DNA from: Clostridiales bacterium
GTDB lineage: Bacteria; Bacillota; Clostridia; Oscillospirales; Ruminococcaceae
Direction: 5' to 3'
Length of the DNA stretch: 7,829 nt
NCBI GenBank assembly: GCA_012800685.1
Contig: JAAZIT010000178.1
Span: 1-7,829, forward strand
Within the stretch, counting starts at the first letter, position 1. Every line of letters starts with the position of its first letter. The position numbers were made by a program, and so were the translations under genes. Shown one piece after another: positions 1-6,365 of the stretch. Below the pieces are notes generated by a model. It was not told the DNA's origin. It was given only the letters and a program-made list of their open reading frames with translations, and made no database searches.

Positions 1-452
1 CCAGAACGAACAAGCGCCTCAGCTATCTCAAGAGCCTGCTCACCACTATCTGGCTGTGAAACAAGCATATTGTCAATGTCAACACCTAGGTTACCAGCGT
101 ATACTGGATCAAGTGCATGCTCAACGTCAATAAACACAACTGTACCACCTTGTTTTTGTGCCTCAGCAGCAATATGAAGCGCAACAGTGGTTTTACCTGA
201 ACTTTCAGGTCCATAAACCTCAATAATTCTTCCCTTTGGAACTCCGCCCACTCCTAGAGCCATATCAAGAGTCATTGAACCAGTCGGAATAGCTGCAATA
301 TTCATTGCCTTCTTCTCGCCCATTCTCATTACAGCACCGTCGCCATATATCTTTTCAATGTGCGCAATTGCTGTTTCAAGTGCCTTTTTCTTTTCTTCAT
401 TATTCCTTGGCACAACCATAACCTTTGTAGCCTTTTTCCTATCTATTGCCAT
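1..452 (-). CDS. recA: Recombinase RecA, N-terminal 150 residues (cut by window edge)
   Basis: RecA is the ATP-dependent DNA strand-exchange protein of homologous recombination, and it triggers LexA self-cleavage in the SOS response. The visible part holds the N-terminal helix (KKKALETAIAHIEK, residues 21-34), the typical stretch RIIEVYGPESSGKTT with the Walker A motif GPESSGKT at residues 81-88, and FIDVEHALDP (107-116) with the conserved glutamate E111. The gene runs off the left edge, so over half of the usual ~350 residues is missing; nothing in the visible part looks broken. The ATG at 452 is chosen because a perfect AGGAGG (467-462) lies 9 nt upstream. This gives about 15 more residues before the first helix than the shortest RecA proteins have. 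The next Met (residue 12) has no well-placed ribosome binding site. It has its own promoter and is not tightly linked to prmC. Confidence 0.97.
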   Translation of the reverse strand, partial: MAIDRKKATKVMVVPRNNEEKKKALETAIAHIEKIYGDGAVMRMGEKKAMNIAAIPTGSMTLDMALGVGGVPKGRIIEVYGPESSGKTTVALHIAAEAQKQGGTVVFIDVEHALDPVYAGNLGVDIDNMLVSQPDSGEQALEIAEALVRS

Positions 453-461
453 TTCTCGATT

Positions 462-467
462 CCTCCT
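462..467 (-). promoter_or_regulatory. Ribosome binding site of recA
   Basis: A perfect AGGAGG lies 9 nt before the ATG at 452. It fixes the long N-terminal form of RecA, because Met12 has only an AAAGG two bases away from it. Confidence 0.85.
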
Positions 468-500
468 ATTTATTTAAAGTTGTTGTTTGATTTCATAGTT

Positions 501-525
501 ATTATAACATACTTTTCCATGTCAA
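501..525 (-). promoter_or_regulatory. Probable recA promoter with extended -10
   Basis: Reading the minus strand, TGTTATAAT (509-501) is a perfect extended -10 element (TGn-TATAAT). A perfect TTGACA sits at 525-520, but the spacer is only 13 bp, too short for the usual 16-18. A weaker TTACAC (531-526) gives 19 bp. An extended -10 can work without a well-placed -35, so the -10 call is firmer than the -35. The expected start of transcription near 494 leaves a leader of about 42 nt before recA. Sigma-A type recognition is inferred. Confidence 0.6.
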
Positions 526-566
526 GTGTAACTTTTATTGGACACCTTAAAAAAGATTGCATTTAA

Positions 567-586
567 CTGTACTTTTTTCGGTACAG
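567..586. repeat. Inverted repeat CTGTAC-N8-GTACAG upstream of recA
   Basis: Two perfect 6-bp arms (567-572 and 581-586) are separated by TTTTTTCG; one further T-G wobble could extend the stem. It lies about 60 bp upstream of the recA -10. It may be an operator for a dimeric regulator. Alternatively it may be a weak hairpin helping to end the prmC transcript, since a T6 run follows on the minus strand, but that run is about 14 nt from the stem, too far for a normal terminator. Confidence 0.4.
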
Positions 587-724
587 CTAGAATTCTTTTA
601 TATATGGATTACTTATTTTAAAAGTTATTTACTAATATTATACTCCCAGTTAAATAGGAGCAAATTTCTAATTACAAATTTCAGAAAATTTTTGTTATTA
701 TTACTTAGTAAAGCTATTATTTTG

Positions 725-755
725 TTTAATTATATCATATAAAATTATAATTAAA
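725..755. repeat. AT-only inverted repeat just after prmC
   Basis: TTTAATTATA (725-734) and TATAATTAAA (746-755) are perfect complements around an 11-nt loop, starting 17 bp beyond the prmC stop. The stem has no G-C pair and no clean T-run follows on the minus strand, so it is at best a weak terminator or a 3' end stabiliser. It may simply be chance in very AT-rich DNA. Confidence 0.25.
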
Positions 756-771
756 TTATCACATCAGTTTT

Positions 772-1632
772 TTAAGCTTTTGTGTATGAGCCTGTTACAA
801 TTCTATACACTCCACATAAATCCTTTTTTGCTCTAACATTAACAAAGCCATGCTGTATCATGATTTCCATAACATCATCCTCTTGACCTATGACAATTTC
901 AAAAACTAGAGTACCATAGTCATTTAGCTTGTTCTTCCATACTCTTGTAATGCCTCTATAAAAATCAAGTCCATCATCTCCTCCAAAGAGTGCAGTAACA
1001 GGCTCATGCCTAACCTCACTTTGAAGATTTTCCATATCTTGTTTTGTCAAATATGGTGGGTTGCATACAATTATATCACAGTTTTCGACTTTATTAGCTG
1101 TTGCATTTTCAAGGGCATCGCCCTGTATTATACTGCCCTTTGAGTTGTGCTTTTTTATATTTTGGTTTAAATATTCAATTGCATTTTCATGAAGCTCAAT
1201 GAACTTAAGCTCATTTACATTTAAATAATGCTCAAGAGTTAGCCCAATACAGCCAGTACCTGCACAAATATCTACCACGGATATGCTTTTATCCTTAAAC
1301 TGATTTATGACACTATCCACAAGGGATTCAGTGTCTTGGCGTGGAATTAAAACGCCCTTACCAATATTAAAATCAAGTCCGTAAAATTCCCATTCTCCAA
1401 TAATATATTGAAGCGGTTCACCACTAATTCGCATATCAATCATTTTTTCAAAGCCTAATATTTCATCTTTATATGCATTTTCTGTATATCGATTTGAAAA
1501 CTTAAAGGTTTTAATATCGTGACTAAATGCCTTTTCAAACAAACACCCACAATCAAACTCTGCGTCCTCAATATTTGCATTTTTAAGCTTGTTAACAGCC
1601 TCTAAATAAGCTTGTTTATATGTTTTTACCAT
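772..1632 (-). CDS. prmC: Peptide chain release factor N5-glutamine methyltransferase PrmC
   Basis: PrmC (HemK) uses S-adenosylmethionine to methylate the glutamine of the GGQ motif in release factors RF1 and RF2, which speeds translation termination in the cytoplasm. The 286 residues match the normal family length. An N-terminal helical domain (about 1-85) ends in PLQYIIGEWEFYG (73-85), followed by VLIPRQDTE (94-102), the SAM-binding loop VVDICAGTGCIG (119-130), an acidic strand end (FIELHE, 144-149) and the catalytic NPPY at 191-194, which binds the target glutamine. The late family motif FGGDDGLDFYRGI (216-228) is also present. The first loop reads IPRQDTE where IPRPETE is commoner; this looks like normal drift. 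The ATG overlaps the end of the DUF1385 gene (ATGGTAA) and a GAGG lies 7 nt upstream, so the two are probably translationally coupled. prfA, often the next gene in Firmicutes, is not here. Confidence 0.95.
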   Translation of the reverse strand: MVKTYKQAYLEAVNKLKNANIEDAEFDCGCLFEKAFSHDIKTFKFSNRYTENAYKDEILGFEKMIDMRISGEPLQYIIGEWEFYGLDFNIGKGVLIPRQDTESLVDSVINQFKDKSISVVDICAGTGCIGLTLEHYLNVNELKFIELHENAIEYLNQNIKKHNSKGSIIQGDALENATANKVENCDIIVCNPPYLTKQDMENLQSEVRHEPVTALFGGDDGLDFYRGITRVWKNKLNDYGTLVFEIVIGQEDDVMEIMIQHGFVNVRAKKDLCGVYRIVTGSYTKA

Positions 1633-2585
1633 TTATCGTCCTCAGTGTCCTTTGGTATACATGGAAGAAGTGAAGCAATTGCCACCTCAATTTCCTTATC
1701 ATCAGGCTCACGAGTTGTAAGTCTTTGTAGCTGTAAACCAGGGAATGAAATAACCCTAGTTGCTATATTATCATATTTTCCTGCTATTCTAATAATCTCA
1801 TAAGCTATACCAACAATTACTGGAATTAAAGGAAGCTTACAAACCATTCTTAAGAGAACATTATCCCATGGGACTGGCAAAATAGTTGAAACCAAAATGC
1901 TTATTATAAGAACAAGGAAAATAAAGCTTGTGCCACAACGTGGGTGAAATCTAGTTTGTTTCTTTACATTTTCAACATTAAGCTCAAGCTCTGCTTCATA
2001 ACAGGCAATTGTCTTATGCTCTGCCCCATGATATTCATAGGTTCTTTTAATATCCTTACTAAGTGCAGTGACAGCAATATAAACAACAAAGATTGTTATT
2101 CTTATAACTCCCTCAAGTATGGTTTTAACAACCCTATTTATTGGAATAACAAGTCCTAATCCCTTACAAATAAGAGCAGGAAGGTACATAAATAAAAAAG
2201 CCGCCAGTGCAACGCCTAATATCATTGCAATCCCTGAAACAACTGGAACAATTTTCTCACCAAATTTTTCGTCTAGCCAAAGCTCGAACTTAGTTTGCTC
2301 CTCATCATCATCTATCATAGCCTTGTCAGCAGATTTAGACAGGCATTTGTATCCCTCTATAAGTGAAGAAACAAAATTAAATATACCTCTCACAAAAGGA
2401 GTCTTTTTATACCATGGTGCTTTCTTTCCGTTATTTGCAGCCCATGTCTCAATGTCAATCTCCCCATTCGGAAGTCTAACCGCCATTGCCGAGGTATCAA
2501 TACCCTTCATCATAACACCCTCAATAAGAGCTTGTCCCCCTATTTTGGATTTAAATTTGCAGTTGTTTTGGCTTTTATTGCTCAT
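1626..2585 (-). CDS. yqhQ: DUF1385 integral membrane protein, YqhQ family
   Basis: This is a polytopic membrane protein of the DUF1385 family (Bacillus subtilis YqhQ); I know of no firmly established biochemical activity for it. In the 319-residue form the family hallmarks are GGQALIEGVMMKG (16-28), YHGAEHKTIACYE (185-197), RFHPRCGTSF (212-221) and GLQLQRLTTREPDD (283-296). Hydrophobic segments lie at about 112-139, 160-176, 219-237 and 252-268. The conserved His, Glu and Cys residues around the membrane segments suggest a metal site or catalysis, which is inference. The start at 2585 is preferred over the in-frame ATG at 2603 because AAGGGA (2600-2595) sits 9 nt before it, and family members usually have only a short tail before GGQA. 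It lies just after the sensor kinase gene and overlaps prmC by 7 bp. Pairing with prmC is a recurring Firmicutes arrangement. Confidence 0.9.
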   Translation of the reverse strand: MSNKSQNNCKFKSKIGGQALIEGVMMKGIDTSAMAVRLPNGEIDIETWAANNGKKAPWYKKTPFVRGIFNFVSSLIEGYKCLSKSADKAMIDDDEEQTKFELWLDEKFGEKIVPVVSGIAMILGVALAAFLFMYLPALICKGLGLVIPINRVVKTILEGVIRITIFVVYIAVTALSKDIKRTYEYHGAEHKTIACYEAELELNVENVKKQTRFHPRCGTSFIFLVLIISILVSTILPVPWDNVLLRMVCKLPLIPVIVGIAYEIIRIAGKYDNIATRVISFPGLQLQRLTTREPDDKEIEVAIASLLPCIPKDTEDDKW

Positions 2586-2594
2586 TATTTTGTT

Positions 2595-2600
2595 TCCCTT
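2595..2600 (-). promoter_or_regulatory. Ribosome binding site setting the DUF1385 start
   Basis: AAGGGA lies 9 nt before the ATG at 2585. It sits inside the codons that follow the upstream in-frame ATG (2603), which itself has no purine-rich site in front of it. This supports the shorter protein. Confidence 0.65.
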
Positions 2601-2620
2601 CATTCGTCTAACTTATATTT

Positions 2621-4114
2621 TTATTGCTCATCTGTTGGCTCGTCTGATGTTGAAATTACTTCAACATTAACTGTTTCTATGTTTTCATTTTTCTTCATCG
2701 GCTCAATAGTGGGGAGGGTTATCATAACTGTTGTTCCAATACCCATTTCACTATTAAGTGATAGTACACCACCGTGCATTGTAATAATCTCATCTGCAAC
2801 AGCGAGTCCAATTCCACTTCCACGTCTTGTGTGGTTAGCCTTAAAGAACTTAGTCTTAATTTTCGGAAGATCCTCATTAGAAATTCCAAGCCCTGTATCA
2901 GAAACAGTTACACATATGTCTCCGTCCTGCTCATAGGCTTCAACTGAAACACGTCCACCCTTATCTGAATATTTAATGGCATTATCAACTATGTTAATAA
3001 ATACCTGCTTGATTCTATTTTTATCACCCATTACAAATGGCAACATCTCTGGCTCGTAATAGTCTAGTGTTATTCCAGTTATTTTGGCTCTCTCTTGATA
3101 AATTAGAACAGTTTCAGCAAGCTCTGCTAAAATATCTATCCTATCCATTTGAAGTGTAAGTCTTCCGTCTTGAATTCTTGAGAAATCCAAAAGCTCCTCA
3201 ACCATTTGTGAAAGTCTTTCCGTTTCACTTGAAATAACCCTTAAACCTTTTCGTGACATTTCCTTGTCATCAATACTAGCAAGAGTTTCGCTCCAGCCCT
3301 TTATAGCTGTCAAAGGCGTTCTAAGCTCATGAGAAACAGAGGATATAAATTCATTTTTCATTGCCTCTGAATTAGAAAGCTCATTCGCCATATAATTTAT
3401 ACTATCACAAAGCTCTCCTAGTTCGTCCTCGTTTGCTTTTTCAATACGTTGTGAAAAATCACCCTTAGCAAACTTTCGTGCAACCTCTCCTATCTGCCTA
3501 ACCGGATAGACAATAGACTTAATAAAAAAGCTTCCAGAAAAGAATACTAAACCAATAATACAAAGCATAATTAATGTCATTATGATTGCAAGAAAAATTA
3601 TTTGTCCGTCAATAGATTTTAATGACACAAGCATTCTTACAGCTTCATATTCGTTGTTACCAGGCGGAAGCATTGAAGTCACCGCAAGAACCTTTTCTCC
3701 AGTTGGAAGCTCAAAAACAGCCGAAGCTGTTCCTGTGGAATTAGACCTAGCTCTTGTTAGGTCCTCAACCGATGTATCAAGTGAGGGCAAAAATCCAGAA
3801 GATGTTATAGCAACATCACCAGCTGTGTCAATTGCCATAATCTCGATTTTATCCTTGTCCTCGTAATTTTCCACTATAGATCTAAGCTCCGACGAATAGT
3901 TTACCCCTGAGCTTTCGGAATAGTTTGTTATTGCTCCAATAACAACGTTCATTTTAGAATTCACATATTGTTTAGCCGAGGAATAGTAGTAGTCCTTTAC
4001 AACAATGATAAGCACAACCTCTATAATCAGCAATAATATGGTAAAAACACCCATGCTGTTTAAAAGCCAATGTTGTGTTATACTTTTCTTTCTTTTGCTT
4101 GTTATGCTTGCCAC
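2621..4114 (-). CDS. HAMP-containing membrane sensor histidine kinase
   Basis: This is a two-component sensor kinase that should autophosphorylate on His and pass phosphate to the regulator encoded just upstream. Its 497 residues are ordered as a first membrane helix (about 19-39), an extracytoplasmic domain of about 130 residues (41-170), a second helix (172-193), HAMP (196-249), a dimerisation domain with H-box SHELRTP (261-267, phosphoacceptor H262), and an HATPase_c domain with N-box NIVDNAIKYS (374-383), G1 DTGLG (406-410) and G2 GSGIGLA (432-438). All catalytic boxes are intact. The outer domain has a PDC/Cache-like look (IEIMAIDTAGDVAITSSG, 90-107), but this is a weak guess and the ligand is unknown. 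A 30-residue acidic tail follows the ATPase domain. Translation starts at GTG (4114-4112), with AGGAGG 5 nt upstream; an overlapping out-of-frame ATG at 4116 stops after four codons. The gap to the regulator is 37 bp, so the two are surely co-transcribed. Confidence 0.93.
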   Translation of the reverse strand: MASITSKRKKSITQHWLLNSMGVFTILLLIIEVVLIIVVKDYYYSSAKQYVNSKMNVVIGAITNYSESSGVNYSSELRSIVENYEDKDKIEIMAIDTAGDVAITSSGFLPSLDTSVEDLTRARSNSTGTASAVFELPTGEKVLAVTSMLPPGNNEYEAVRMLVSLKSIDGQIIFLAIIMTLIMLCIIGLVFFSGSFFIKSIVYPVRQIGEVARKFAKGDFSQRIEKANEDELGELCDSINYMANELSNSEAMKNEFISSVSHELRTPLTAIKGWSETLASIDDKEMSRKGLRVISSETERLSQMVEELLDFSRIQDGRLTLQMDRIDILAELAETVLIYQERAKITGITLDYYEPEMLPFVMGDKNRIKQVFINIVDNAIKYSDKGGRVSVEAYEQDGDICVTVSDTGLGISNEDLPKIKTKFFKANHTRRGSGIGLAVADEIITMHGGVLSLNSEMGIGTTVMITLPTIEPMKKNENIETVNVEVISTSDEPTDEQ

Positions 4115-4119
4115 ATAAA

Positions 4120-4125
4120 CCTCCT
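4120..4125 (-). promoter_or_regulatory. Ribosome binding site of the histidine kinase (GTG start)
   Basis: A perfect AGGAGG lies 5 nt before the GTG at 4114 and only 3 nt before an out-of-frame ATG at 4116. The next in-frame Met (residue 21) lies inside the first membrane helix, so GTG is the only sensible start. Confidence 0.8.
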
Positions 4126-4151
4126 ACAAAAGCTAAATTTTTGTCATTTTA

Positions 4152-4859
4152 CTAATTTGTCATACTCCATTTATATCCAAATCCCCAAATAGTTAAGATA
4201 TATTGCGGATTAGATGGGTCTTCTTCTATTTTCATTCTTATTCTTCTAATGTTTACATCAACGATTTTTTCATCTCCGTAATAGCTGTCACCCCAGATAT
4301 GAGTTAGAATACTTGATCTATCAAGGGCTGTATTTTGGTTTTTAAGAAAATACTCCATAATTTGATATTCAACCTGAGTTAAAATAATTGGTGAACCACT
4401 TTTCATTACTGTCCTTGATTTTAAATTTAAATTAAACGGTCCAGAAATGATTGTTGCCGCTGTTTCTGGTCTTGCTGTATGTGTCATGTTTACACGCCTG
4501 CAAACTGCGTCAACCCTAGCAATAAGTTCTGAAATTGAAAATGGCTTTGTCATGTAATCATCAGCGCCAATCATTAGGGACGAAACCTTGTCCATTTCCT
4601 GTGACTTAGCTGAGAGCATAATTATTCCCATAGTCCCAGAACGCTCACGGAGTTTTTTACAAACCTGAAAACCATCTATTCCAGGCATCATTATGTCAAG
4701 AAGTGCCACATCAAAGTTCCCGCCATTTTCGTCAAAAACGTTAATAGCCTCTTCCCCACAATTTACATCCACAACCTCATATCCCACTCTAACAAGGTTT
4801 ATAACAATAAATTCACGAATTGAATCTTCATCCTCGCACACAAGAATTCTTTTACTCAT
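4152..4859 (-). CDS. OmpR/PhoB-family response regulator
   Basis: This is a DNA-binding response regulator, the likely partner of the kinase encoded next. The receiver domain (about 3-118) has the acidic pocket E9/D10, phosphoacceptor D55 in LLDIMMPG (53-60), S83 in MLSAK and the K105-P106 pair in TKPF. A linker leads to an OmpR-type winged helix (about 136-232), with LTQVEYQIMEYFL (160-172), the recognition helix region VDVNIRRIRMKIEED (200-214) and the wing YILTIWGFGYKW (220-231). At 235 residues it is full length with all key residues present. The ATG has AAGGAG (4873-4868) 8 nt upstream. It lies 63 bp after the lipoprotein gene and 37 bp before the kinase gene. Target genes cannot be read from the window; direct 7-bp repeats occur in its leader, and OmpR-family proteins often bind direct repeats, so self-regulation is possible but unproven. 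Confidence 0.95.
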   Translation of the reverse strand: MSKRILVCEDEDSIREFIVINLVRVGYEVVDVNCGEEAINVFDENGGNFDVALLDIMMPGIDGFQVCKKLRERSGTMGIIMLSAKSQEMDKVSSLMIGADDYMTKPFSISELIARVDAVCRRVNMTHTARPETAATIISGPFNLNLKSRTVMKSGSPIILTQVEYQIMEYFLKNQNTALDRSSILTHIWGDSYYGDEKIVDVNIRRIRMKIEEDPSNPQYILTIWGFGYKWSMTN

Positions 4860-4880
4860 AACAAACTCTCCTTTTCAGTC

Positions 4881-4911
4881 CTATGTTCTACTAACTACTA
4901 ACTATCAACTA
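4881..4911. repeat. Short tandem repeat of 7-bp units before the response regulator
   Basis: On the plus strand CTA recurs at exact 7-nt intervals starting at 4881, 4888, 4895, 4902 and 4909. Two units are identical (CTACTAA, 4888-4901), the next is CTATCAA, and the outer ones have decayed. It lies in the 63 bp gap between the lipoprotein stop and the ribosome binding site of the regulator. It could be a binding site for a dimeric regulator or just slippage-generated simple sequence. Confidence 0.55.
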
Positions 4912-4922
4912 ATTTATATATA

Positions 4923-6263
4923 TTAATTTACAACAAGAAAACTATTTTGAATTTCACCCATTGTTAATATTAATGGCTCTTTTTTATCAGCTTGAAGCTT
5001 TACCAAAAAGTCAAGCTGCCCTTGAGAAGCAATTATCTCATATCCGTCATGGATATATTGTTGAGTTGAGCTTTTTGTTACAACTGCAATTCTCATAAGC
5101 TCAGTCATGTAATCATCTATCGAGCTACCAATGTACTTGTAAAAAACAACCTCATCTGTTGAAGTGTCTTTTTTTATGGTAACACCGCCCTGCCACCTTT
5201 TCGGAAACATCATTGCGTATCCGCCTGAAACATTATAGTATCCAGAATATTTTTTAGTTAGGGTGTAATAATCACCATACGCCCACCAGTTTGTAAGATA
5301 AATCATTTCTTCATCTTCTTTATCCACATAACCAGTCATATTCTCAATTGTAGGAATTTCAACAACACCATCTGAATCAATATCAATGGAATAAAATCCA
5401 GTAGGTCTTGATGTCTTATCAACAAGCTTATCAGGAATTTGAATTAGAGGGTTTTGGAGCTTTCCATACTTATAATAAATAACCTCCGTTTGAACCTCCC
5501 CAGTGGCTTTCAGACAATCAATAAATATTGCAGGTGTTTCATTATCCACAAGCCCAACCTTACAGCTTAAAAACGAGGTAGTATTGGCAGACAAAGAAAC
5601 ACTATCAGTTTTTACAATTTTTGAATCCACAGCTTCAATTAGTGAAACCTGAGCAGTGGCATCTGTTAAATTAATTGATGCCGTAATTATTTCGTTAAAG
5701 CCGTCTCTATCAATATCAAATACTTCCATAAGTGAGTATGTTTCAATGTATTTTGATGAAATAAACTCGCCTTTATCATAGCTTGAAATTTGCAATGTTT
5801 TTTCATCAATGTTCATTGTTGAGTACCCAACAATAATATTCTTTTTATCAGCAGGACCTAGCTTTGAAATTAAAATTCTGTCAACATCAGTACCGTTTCC
5901 AGCGAGATCATATACAGATTTCCATTTCCCGTTCTCGTCTTGGTCTAAAATGTTAACTCTAAGTCCGCTTTCGTTAGCTAGAGTATTATTTCTTTCATAA
6001 AAAACCAACGCCTCATTAGTTTTTTCATCGTCAATGTCTGTAATAACAAATGCCGAACGATTATCCCCATTTTTAGGATATTTTAGAGAAATATTATTTC
6101 CAACGCTTGCAATAACTGTCTCATGAATTACGGTTTGTTCACTTGTAAGCTTAGGTGCTTCAAGCATTCCGTCGACGCTTAACGTCATAGTAGGTGTACA
6201 TCCAGACAATAATAGTCCAACAGCCACAATAATTGAAACCGATTTAAGCCCAACCTTATTCAT
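4923..6263 (-). CDS. Secreted lipoprotein with DxDxDG calcium-binding (FG-GAP/VCBS-like) repeats
   Basis: This is a predicted envelope lipoprotein with no function I recognise. From the chosen ATG (6263, 446 residues) there is a classic lipoprotein signal: positive start MNKVGLK, a hydrophobic core and lipobox LLSGC with lipidated C22. The mature part holds three repeats of the DxDxDGxxE type: TDIDDEKTNE (75-84, lacking the Gly), FDIDRDGFNE (182-191) and IDIDSDGVVE (293-302). Such loops bind calcium in FG-GAP/VCBS beta-propeller blades, so a propeller-like ligand-binding protein is plausible. The C-terminal 150 residues are rich in Tyr and Trp (NWWAYGDYYTL, about 325-335) with no motif I know. 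The start at 6263 is preferred over 6281 because AGGTGG (6275-6270) lies 6 nt before it. It is the first gene of the operon with the response regulator and kinase, suggesting an accessory sensor or partner. Confidence 0.85.
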   Translation of the reverse strand: MNKVGLKSVSIIVAVGLLLSGCTPTMTLSVDGMLEAPKLTSEQTVIHETVIASVGNNISLKYPKNGDNRSAFVITDIDDEKTNEALVFYERNNTLANESGLRVNILDQDENGKWKSVYDLAGNGTDVDRILISKLGPADKKNIIVGYSTMNIDEKTLQISSYDKGEFISSKYIETYSLMEVFDIDRDGFNEIITASINLTDATAQVSLIEAVDSKIVKTDSVSLSANTTSFLSCKVGLVDNETPAIFIDCLKATGEVQTEVIYYKYGKLQNPLIQIPDKLVDKTSRPTGFYSIDIDSDGVVEIPTIENMTGYVDKEDEEMIYLTNWWAYGDYYTLTKKYSGYYNVSGGYAMMFPKRWQGGVTIKKDTSTDEVVFYKYIGSSIDDYMTELMRIAVVTKSSTQQYIHDGYEIIASQGQLDFLVKLQADKKEPLILTMGEIQNSFLVVN

Positions 6264-6269
6264 CCAAAC

Positions 6270-6275
6270 CCACCT
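6270..6275 (-). promoter_or_regulatory. Ribosome binding site setting the lipoprotein start
   Basis: AGGTGG, one mismatch from AGGAGG, lies 6 nt before the ATG at 6263. It falls inside the codons that follow the upstream in-frame ATG (6281), which has only a weak GGCGAA before it. Either start keeps the lipobox intact. Confidence 0.55.
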
Positions 6276-6320
6276 TTTCATTTTTTCGCCAATTCAAGCA
6301 TAATTCTTTACTTATTCAAT

Positions 6321-6365
6321 AAAAACCCTAACAAAAATAGGATCATCTTTACAGACAATCCTATT
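6321..6365 (-). terminator. Intrinsic terminator after citrate synthase
   Basis: On the minus strand a 12-bp stem (6365-6354 with 6347-6336; two G-T wobbles) closes a 6-nt loop TGTAAA. The outer 8 bp, AATAGGAT with ATCCTATT, are perfect. The 3' arm runs into TTTGTTAGGGTTTTT, which supplies a broken U-tract. It starts about 43 bp past the citrate synthase stop. The plus strand lacks a T-run after the stem, so it works in one direction only. Confidence 0.8.

Larger units (their letters stand above)
453..771. other. 319 bp AT-rich intergenic region between prmC and recA
   Basis: No convincing gene is seen on either strand. Short reading frames on the plus strand (360-566 and 557-742) are low-complexity, rich in Leu, Ile, Phe and Tyr, lack ribosome binding sites, and the first overlaps recA. 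The recA side holds its ribosome binding site and extended -10 promoter. The middle holds an inverted repeat, CTGTAC-N8-GTACAG (567-586). The prmC side holds an AT-only inverted repeat (725-755) and two CAAATTTC copies 14 bp apart (661-668, 675-682). No GAAC or GTTC tetranucleotide occurs anywhere in this stretch, so it lacks a classic Gram-positive LexA box. No strong intrinsic terminator for prmC is visible. Confidence 0.7.

Noticed and set aside
505..516. Degenerate LexA box AAAAGTATGTTA between the -35 and -10 of recA
   Set aside because: It has only 5 of 8 matches to GAAC-N4-GTTC, close to chance in AT-rich DNA.
641..660. Possible promoter TATAAT after prmC on the minus strand
   Set aside because: No acceptable -35 at 16-18 bp and no extended -10 are present; it is also about 190 bp from recA, which has a better promoter nearby.
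557..742. 61-codon plus-strand reading frame between prmC and recA
   Set aside because: It is composed almost entirely of AT-rich codons, has no ribosome binding site, shows no known motif, and contains the AT-only inverted repeat; it is most likely chance.
725..755. AT-only hairpin as the prmC terminator
   Set aside because: The stem has no G-C pairs and no clean U-tract follows, so it is listed only as a repeat.
2119..2670. 183-codon plus-strand reading frame
   Set aside because: It is the antisense shadow of the DUF1385 gene, whose family motifs are clear on the other strand.
4115..4151. Hairpin ACAAAA/TTTTGT in the gap between regulator and kinase
   Set aside because: It has one G-C pair only and no U-tract; it is unlikely to end transcription or hide the ribosome binding site.
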